From an uncultured Eubacteriales bacterium (GTDB lineage: Bacteria; Bacillota; Clostridia; Oscillospirales; Acutalibacteraceae), in assembly GCA_949741605.1 (NCBI GenBank), contig CATJNB010000093.1, positions 1-51,623 on the forward strand: a DNA stretch of 51,623 nucleotides, read 5' to 3'. The position numbers and the translations under genes were made by a program. Under the pieces are notes generated by a model. That model made no database searches. It was not told the DNA's origin and was given only the letters and a program-made list of their open reading frames with translations. The stretch's first letter is position 1. Each line of letters starts with the position of its first letter. Below are positions 47,242 through 51,623 of the stretch, piece after piece.

Positions 47242-48573
47242 TTACTGGAAGTGGTCACACAGATATTGCAACAAATCTTCCTTTGTGTTGGAACAGCTTC
47301 CATGGATGACAGCCTCTAAAAGCTGATGTAAAATTTGTCCGATCTGTTTTCCAGCAGGGATACCATAAGACAGGAGGTCGTGGCCATTGACTGCCAAGTG
47401 ACGCAGGGAAAAACACTGCTGTTGCTCCAAAATCTGCTCCATCAGGCCGCGGCACTGTTCTACGATTGCCAAACGATGTTTTAGGGAAGGATGTTGGGCA
47501 AGAATATCGGCACGATGAATGGACAGCAATTGTAAAAAGGTTTCTGGACCAAAACGGTTGAGCTGACGTTTTACCCATGGCAATGTAGGGGTCAGAGGAA
47601 GGTCGTGATACTGGATCAGCTTTAAAGTCTGCTCGTGCGTATGCCGATCAAATTTCAGTCTATGGAGAATGTTGTTAGCCACACGTACGCTGTGCTGTGC
47701 ATGGCCGCGAAAATGGTCAATCCCATTTTCATCCGTCGTTTTTGTGAATGGTTTTCCACTATCGTGAAATAGCATTGCCAGACGTAAGAGCAGCTGTGGT
47801 TCGATTGCTTCCAAAGCGTGCAGAGTATGTTCCCAGACAGAATAGATATGATAGGGATGGTTTTGCTGACATTCCAGCATCGGAGAGATTTCAGGAAAAA
47901 GTTCAAAACATATCCCAGAAAATTCCCGGAATACGGTAGCACAATAAGGTCCACAAAGCAGCTTTTTCAATTCGTTTTGGAGACGTTCCGCTGCAATAAC
48001 AGATAGGAGCTCTTTATATTTTAAAATGGCATGGGCTGTTGTGGATTCTATGGAGAATCCAAGTTTTGAGGCAAACCGTAAGGCGCGGAGAATTCGAAGG
48101 GCATCCTCCTGTAAACGTTTTGCAGGTATTCCAACACAGCGTATCGTTTTATGGGAAAGGTCATCGAGGCCACCAAAAACATCAACGATACCGTATGTTG
48201 GATGATATGCCATAGCATTCATCGTGAAGTCCCGGCGTGCCAAATCCTCTTTGAGAGAGTGGGTAAAACTTACCTGTTCCGGTCTGCGGTGATCCAAATA
48301 AACCCCATCCCTACGGTAAGTCGTAATTTCAAATGCTTTGCCATCTAATATGGCAGTAACGGTACCATGCTTTAGACCAGTATCCAAAATCCGCATTCCA
48401 GACAAGGCAGATTTGATTTGATGGGGCAAAGCAGATGTGGTAATATCCCAATCATCCGGGGTCAGTCCCAATACACAATCCCGGACACATCCTCCCACTA
48501 GATAAGCTTCCCATCCCTGATCGTTAAGCTGTTTTAGAAGACATAAGGCTTCTTTGGGAATCGATATTTCCAT
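47242..48573 (-). CDS. cca: CCA tRNA nucleotidyltransferase with HD domain
   Basis: 443 residues from ATG 48573. Adds 3' CCA to tRNA. LVGGCVRDCVLGLTPDDWDIT carries the catalytic DWD; RRDFTMNAMAY and EDALRILRALRF follow; the HD block is FHDSGKP. AGGAG lies 14 nt before ATG, a wide gap. A mobile element ends immediately upstream (48609), so the native promoter may have been replaced. I see no terminator after 47242. Confidence 0.94.
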   Translation of the reverse strand: MEISIPKEALCLLKQLNDQGWEAYLVGGCVRDCVLGLTPDDWDITTSALPHQIKSALSGMRILDTGLKHGTVTAILDGKAFEITTYRRDGVYLDHRRPEQVSFTHSLKEDLARRDFTMNAMAYHPTYGIVDVFGGLDDLSHKTIRCVGIPAKRLQEDALRILRALRFASKLGFSIESTTAHAILKYKELLSVIAAERLQNELKKLLCGPYCATVFREFSGICFELFPEISPMLECQQNHPYHIYSVWEHTLHALEAIEPQLLLRLAMLFHDSGKPFTKTTDENGIDHFRGHAQHSVRVANNILHRLKFDRHTHEQTLKLIQYHDLPLTPTLPWVKRQLNRFGPETFLQLLSIHRADILAQHPSLKHRLAIVEQCRGLMEQILEQQQCFSLRHLAVNGHDLLSYGIPAGKQIGQILHQLLEAVIHGSCSNTKEDLLQYLCDHFQ

Positions 48574-48608
48574 TTGATAGCATCCAACTCCTGTCCTTTT
48601 TGGATAGA

Positions 48609-50182
48609 TCAAATACAAAAATCCGAACCATTTCTCCCAGTTTTGAGTATGGTTCGGATGTTTAAGTTTGGTGCAGCGAACCATGTAAACTGCGAACAAA
48701 TGCCCTCTTTTCCTGTAAGGACATTTTCCAATAATGGTAAGGTCATTTTCGTATTTTCATTTGTATAATTTAGAATAAGAACCAGCTTTCCATCATCATA
48801 TAGGTACACAGAATTTAAAAAGGTATCTACAAGGAAAGTCTGATATCCTTCATCCTTGACGTTACCTTTACGAAACTGCTCAAGGAAATAAACCACTTGT
48901 TGTCGTTCTAGCTCTGGCTGTTCGATCAGTTCACATGCAATTCCTCTTTCAATGCGGGAGCGTTCGGCTTCCAGCTCCATTAAACGGCTTTTGGTACTAA
49001 CAGTTACAATCCCCGCTTCCATAGCAGATAACAGATTATTGATGGCCTGTTCCGTTTCTTTCAAACGTTTTTCCAGAGAACGGAGAGCGGAACGGTCTTT
49101 TTCTCTGCTTTGAAATTCCATGACACGGTCGGTAACTTCTTCAATAAATTCATCGGAATGTATCAGAGTAGTCAATTGAGAAAGTACAAATTCTTCAATC
49201 CACTCTTTTTTTACCCGTTCTTTTTTACATTTATGCACCCTGCGTCCATTGCATGTATAATAGTGATGTACGTGTCCGTTTCCGCTGGTGCCACCATCAC
49301 CAGTCATGGGCTGTCCACATTCGCCGCAAAAGAGTTTGGTAGTCAGCAGGAAATTTGTAGCCCATTTTTCCGCTGGGGATCGGCGGTGGCGTTCCGACAT
49401 CCTTTGGCACTTTTGGAATAATTCCCGGCTGACAATTGCCGGTATCCCATCTTCCACCCGAAAATCCTTGTACTGGTATACCCCAATATATTTTTCGTTG
49501 TGGATGATCCCTGTTATACTGTTTTTATTAAATAAATTTCCATAACTGGTGCGGTATCCTTCTTCGTTCAGACGCGCAATAATATCCTTGGCACGTTCTC
49601 CGGCAGCATATTCTTCAAAAATACGCCGTACAATCGGAGCGGTAGCGGGGTCAATTTCAAAACGTCCGTCTGGGCCTTTGCGTAATCCCAGCACAATTTG
49701 CTCTAAAGTTTTCAATTCAAGGGCACTGTCATAATTGCCGCGCCTGATATTTTGGCTTAAATTTTCGCTGTAATACTCCGCATATCCCTCCATAACGCTT
49801 TCCAAAATAATCCTTCTGGCCCTTCTGGAATTACTTCTTTTGCATAAAAAACTCGAATCCCATTCTTTTTCAGCTTGTATTTATGGATAGCCGAATCGTA
49901 GCGGTTGCGGGCAAAACGATCCATTTTCCAACAGATTACCGCTTGGAATACGCCTTTTTCACTGTCCCGCAGCATACGTTGAAAGTCTGGCCGTTTGTCT
50001 GTGCGTCCGGTCAACGCGCGGTCTATGTATTCTCCGACAATGTTCAGATTGTGATGTTTTGCATATTCATGGCAATCCCGAAGCTGACCCTCAATAGATT
50101 CCTCCCGCTGGCCGCTGCTGGAATATCGGGCGTAAATAACAGCTGGAATGGGGAGAAGGGATTCTAAATTTTGTTTTTTCAT
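48609..50182 (-). pseudogene. Large serine recombinase, split by a one-base frameshift
   Basis: Integrase of the resolvase-recombinase-zinc-ribbon type. N-terminal part from ATG 50182 (AGGAGGTACAATT upstream): VIYARYSSSGQ with catalytic Ser, GRTDKRPDFQRML, WKMDRFARNRYD. From about 49809 the second frame goes on: YAEYYSENLSQNIRRG, recombinase domain, zinc ribbon CGECGQP...CNGRRVHKC, coiled coil and tail to 48609. Rejoined length about 523. A base is missing around 49805-49811 (plus strand). The element is fixed if the break is real. A terminator lies inside the last codons. Confidence 0.9.
48621..48659 (-). terminator. Hairpin at the 3' end of the recombinase
   Basis: Perfect 11-bp repeat ATCCGAACCAT/ATGGTTCGGAT, 17-nt loop, then TTTTTG on the minus strand. 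It lies within the last recombinase codons and before cca. Confidence 0.75.
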
Positions 50183-50213
50183 AATTGTACCTCCTGAAAA
50201 TGGGCGCAAAAAA

Positions 50214-50239
50214 GCAACCCTCTTGATTTTGTGAGTTGC
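50214..50239 (-). terminator. Terminator between the RHH operon and the recombinase
   Basis: GCAAC/GTTGC-based stem, followed by TTTTTTG on the minus strand. Confidence 0.55.
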
Positions 50240-50251
50240 CTATGGTACAAT
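50223..50251 (+). promoter_or_regulatory. Candidate plus-strand promoter in the repeat cassette
   Basis: TTGATT, 17-nt spacer, TACAAT. It would drive a short RNA toward two terminators at 50308 and 50364. In copy 2 the -10 (51401-51406) is kept, the -35 is poor. Confidence 0.4.
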
Positions 50252-50284
50252 TATATTGTCTTAAATGATTGTGCCATTGGCAAC
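50235..50284. repeat. Imperfect stem GTTGCC...GGCAAC, cassette copy 1
   Basis: GTTGCC-T-ATGGTACAAT pairs with ATTGTGCCAT-T-GGCAAC (one T-T mismatch, one T-G). The 10-base arms ATGGTACAAT/ATTGTGCCAT recur unchanged at 51397-51430 with a loop of 14 instead of 16. Confidence 0.7.
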
Positions 50285-50592
50285 CTATTTGGGTATGTTG
50301 ATGGTCGAGCCGTTCCTTGTGTTGGTCGCACCGGGAGCGGCTTTTTATTTATTCTTGAAATTTGCTCTAGGGAAATACTTCCTAGAGCTTTTTTTTCGCT
50401 GTCACGCTCTATGGTTTCGTCTATGGCGCGGTTGACGAACTTGTTCAGGCTTTCACCTTGGGCTTCGGCGTGCGCTGCTAGGATGGATTTTTTTCCCTTC
50501 TTTACTCGCACTCGTAAATCTTCATATTTGTCTTTATTGTAGGCATCTGCTGACACTTTTTCACCATTCAATATATACTTATTTGGAGCCAC
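50251..50592 (-). CDS. RHH (Arc/CopG-like) DNA-binding protein B, 3'-extended
   Basis: 113 residues from GTG 50592 (MAPNKYILNG), with AAAGGGGGTTCCTCT upstream. LRVRVKKGKKSILAAHAEAQGESLNKFVNRAIDETIERD is the strand-helix-helix fold of RHH regulators. In copy 2 the frame ends right after EKKL; here one extra T makes a tail of about 45 residues (ALGSISLEQ...) to 50251. Without it the protein would be 69 residues, like RHH-A. The tail may be a sequencing artefact. Confidence 0.75.
   Translation of the reverse strand: MAPNKYILNGEKVSADAYNKDKYEDLRVRVKKGKKSILAAHAEAQGESLNKFVNRAIDETIERDSEKKALGSISLEQISRINKKPLPVRPTQGTARPSTYPNRLPMAQSFKTI
50308..50350 (+). terminator. Plus-strand terminator 1 of cassette copy 1
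   Basis: AGCCGTTCC pairs with GGAGCGGCT (one G-U), then TTTTATTT. Confidence 0.7.
50364..50396 (+). terminator. Plus-strand terminator 2 of cassette copy 1
   Basis: Perfect 8-bp stem GCTCTAGG/CCTAGAGC, 9-nt loop, eight T. It is antisense to the 3' end of the RHH gene. Confidence 0.85.
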
Positions 50593-50666
50593 AGAGGAAC
50601 CCCCTTTCATACAGATTAAATAGTAAGCAGCGCTCTTAGAAGGAGGGGATTTTATCGTAGAAATTA

Positions 50667-50897
50667 TTATTCCTGCGGTTTTTCGTTTTCTGGGATGTAT
50701 TCTAAAATATCGCCGGGTTGGCAGTTTAGCAAACCACAAAGTTTGGCAATAGTGCGAGTATCTATATCCCCCCCTTCTTTAATTTTTTTGAATGTTGCTT
50801 GGCCAATAATATTATTTTTTTTCAATGTATAAGAAGTAATGCCTTGCTTCTCCATTAATTTTAGCAATTTATCATACTTAATAGGAATATTAAACAT
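50667..50897 (-). CDS. XRE-family (Cro/CI-type) HTH regulator
   Basis: 76 residues, single HTH domain (ITSYTLKKNNIIGQATFKKIKEG; IAKLCGLLNCQPGDILEYI), like YozG-type small regulators. ATG 50897 overlaps the RHH-A stop by 8 nt; its Shine-Dalgarno (AGGGAG) touches the start codon, so coupling is likely. Middle gene of the RHH-XRE-RHH operon. Confidence 0.88.
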   Translation of the reverse strand: MFNIPIKYDKLLKLMEKQGITSYTLKKNNIIGQATFKKIKEGGDIDTRTIAKLCGLLNCQPGDILEYIPENEKPQE

Positions 50898-51102
50898 CTC
50901 CCTGTGATGTTATTGTATTATCACGCTGAATTGTTTCCTTGATAGCTCGGTTTACAAATTTATTTAAACTTCCGTCATGTTCTTTTGCGTGTTTTACAAT
51001 AGGATTTTTTTCACCTTTCGGCACTCTAACTTTAAATTCTTCTACATTTTCTTTTAGATATCGATTGGCAGCTTCTTGCTGTTTTGGTGTCTTAGGAGCC
51101 AT
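50890..51102 (-). CDS. RHH (Arc/CopG-like) DNA-binding protein A
   Basis: 70 residues. FKVRVPKGEKNPIVKHAKEHDGSLNKFVNRAIKETIQRD aligns with RHH-B over the whole fold, showing a duplication. ATG 51102 after AGAGAGGGATTTAAA. Three palindromic operators precede it, so it probably represses its own operon. Such proteins recur in Clostridial mobile elements with no defined role. Confidence 0.82.
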   Translation of the reverse strand: MAPKTPKQQEAANRYLKENVEEFKVRVPKGEKNPIVKHAKEHDGSLNKFVNRAIKETIQRDNTITSQGDV

Positions 51103-51143
51103 TTTAAATCCCTCTCTTTATTAAGAATACCATATTTCAATCT

Positions 51144-51219
51144 ATCTGTACACAGATAGATTGCATAATAATCTGGGTACAGATTTGGAAGAAATGTTAA
51201 TTGAAATCTGGGTACAGAT
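51144..51219 (-). promoter_or_regulatory. Three palindromic operators upstream of RHH-A
   Basis: ATCTG-N4-CAGAT at 51144-51157, 51171-51184 and 51206-51219 (centres 27 and 35 bp apart). The first lies in a 26-bp near-perfect palindrome (CAATCTATCTGT/ACAGATAGATTG) and overlaps the -35 of a minus-strand promoter (TGTACA, 17 nt, TATTCT). Confidence 0.75.
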
Positions 51220-51240
51220 ATAATAAGATATAAACAAGCC

Positions 51241-51393
51241 AAATTTAAAACCTTGAACTTTGCAAACTAAATAGTATGGGTACACTCCTAGTAAGCAAGT
51301 GTCGGAAGTTGAAATCCGTTAGGGTAGCCTTACCGAAGACAACAGCGATCTCCAGCGGCTAAATACTGGGGAAGGAGGTGATTTTAAGGATTG
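51241..51393. other. Unassigned intergenic stretch before cassette copy 2
   Basis: No gene on either strand. GC-richer than the operator region. Contains TCTCCAG/CTGGGGA (about 51349-51375) and a perfect ribosome-binding sequence AAGGAGGTGA (51372-51381) with no good ORF after it: TTG 51391 gives only about 29 codons. May be an RNA leader. Confidence 0.4.
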
Positions 51394-51395
51394 CT

Positions 51396-51623
51396 TATGG
51401 TACAATCGTATTGTCACATGATTGTGCCATTTGCAACCCTTTTGGGTGGTGAATGGTCGAGCCGTTTCCAGTGTTCGTAGCACCGGGAGCGGCTTTTTAT
51501 TTATTCTTGAAATTTGCTCTAGGGAAATACTTCCTAGAGCTTTTTTTCGCTGTCACGCTCTATGGTTTCGTCTATGGCGCGGTTGACGAACTTGTTCAGG
51601 CTTTCACCTTGGGCTTCGGCGTG
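51396..51623. repeat. Direct repeat, copy 2 (cut by window end)
   Basis: Second copy of 50241-50472, with the stem arms, both plus-strand terminators (about 51460-51500, 51516-51547) and the RHH 3' end. Confidence 0.93.
51534..51623 (-). CDS. RHH DNA-binding protein C, C-terminal 29 residues only
   Basis: Partial: HAEAQGESLNKFVNRAIDE... to EKKL then TAG. Identical to RHH-B up to the homopolymer. The gene begins outside the window. Its end overlaps the hairpin of plus-strand terminator 2. Confidence 0.8.
   Translation of the reverse strand, partial: HAEAQGESLNKFVNRAIDETIERDSEKKL

Larger units (their letters stand above)
50241..50472. repeat. Direct repeat, copy 1
   Basis: Matches 51396-51623. 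The last 145 nt (50328-50472) are identical apart from one T in a homopolymer (8 versus 7). Confidence 0.93.
48575..51623. mobile_element. Left part of an integrated mobile element
   Basis: The recombinase 3' end is only 36 bp from the cca start codon; everything rightward (recombinase, RHH/XRE genes, repeats) is accessory. The right end is outside the window, so type (phage, ICE or smaller island) and att sites cannot be given. Confidence 0.65.

Noticed and set aside
49883..50167. Plus-strand frame opposite the recombinase
   Set aside because: Antisense shadow of the catalytic domain; no ribosome-binding site.
50231..50542. 103-codon plus-strand frame over the cassette
   Set aside because: Antisense to the RHH gene and passes both terminators; not kept in copy 2.
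51144..51219. CRISPR-like repeat array
   Set aside because: Only three short palindromic sites with unequal spacing (27 and 35 bp); they fit operators, not repeats with spacers. No cas genes.

Overview
This window looks like chromosome from a spore-forming, low-to-mid-GC Clostridia, most likely Oscillospirales/Ruminococcaceae-like. The evidence is a full spoIIIAA-AH operon, yunB, spoIIGA-sigE, a CotF-type coat pair, an IspH-S1 fusion, a Prp-processed L27, frequent TTG/GTG starts and many intrinsic terminators. The taxon is inferred from gene content, not from a marker search.

Layout. 1-1.7 kb: the 3' two thirds of uvrA with a one-base frameshift. 1.9-3.9 kb: DUF5685, a J-domain protein with a Cys-rich tail, and a membrane protein. 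4.2-10.4 kb: an RpiR-type regulator, a BaiN/YhiN flavoprotein, cmk, two plsC-like acyltransferases and an ispH-rpsA fusion, mostly joined by 4-nt overlaps. 10.5-13.6 kb: yunB, ligA and a small unknown gene. 13.8-18.8 kb: spoIIIAA-AH. 19-23.2 kb: nusB, a TsaD-like paralogue, xseA, xseB, ispA and a PEBP protein. 23.2-26 kb: L21 leader, rplU, prp, rpmA, obg, mrnC. 26-35.6 kb: yitT, a small Asn-rich gene on the minus strand, an RsmF-type methyltransferase, ilvE, an RluA-type synthase, luxS, a LysM-G5-M23 protein, murA, walJ, rlmH. 35.7-42.5 kb, mostly minus strand: ROK glucokinase, a plus-strand sugar transferase, a small unknown gene, cheY, a CheX-like gene, fapA, and a chemoreceptor with a zinc-binding sensor. 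43-45.8 kb: a solitary mazF, two coat-like genes, spoIIGA, sigE. 45.8-48.6 kb: a GH13 amylase and the CCA-adding enzyme.

48.6-51.6 kb is the left part of a mobile element that runs off the window. It holds a frameshifted large serine recombinase and a compact RHH-XRE-RHH regulatory operon with three palindromic operators. A cassette of about 230 bp occurs twice, each copy covering the 3' end of an RHH gene plus a conserved imperfect stem and two tandem plus-strand terminators.

Most noteworthy: (1) a hidden 45-residue, Asn-rich gene with a textbook-like sigma-G promoter, Shine-Dalgarno and terminator; (2) the duplicated RHH/stem/terminator cassette, which may encode a small antisense RNA; (3) a 35-nt promoter segment 31/35 identical upstream of both fapA and the amylase; (4) a spoIIGA promoter with a 22-nt spacer, as in the Spo0A-activated spoIIG promoter; (5) a CheA-less MCP/FapA/CheX/CheY cluster whose receptor has a CZB-like zinc site outside the membrane. 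Three one-base indels (uvrA, recombinase, RHH copy) could be real decay or sequencing error.
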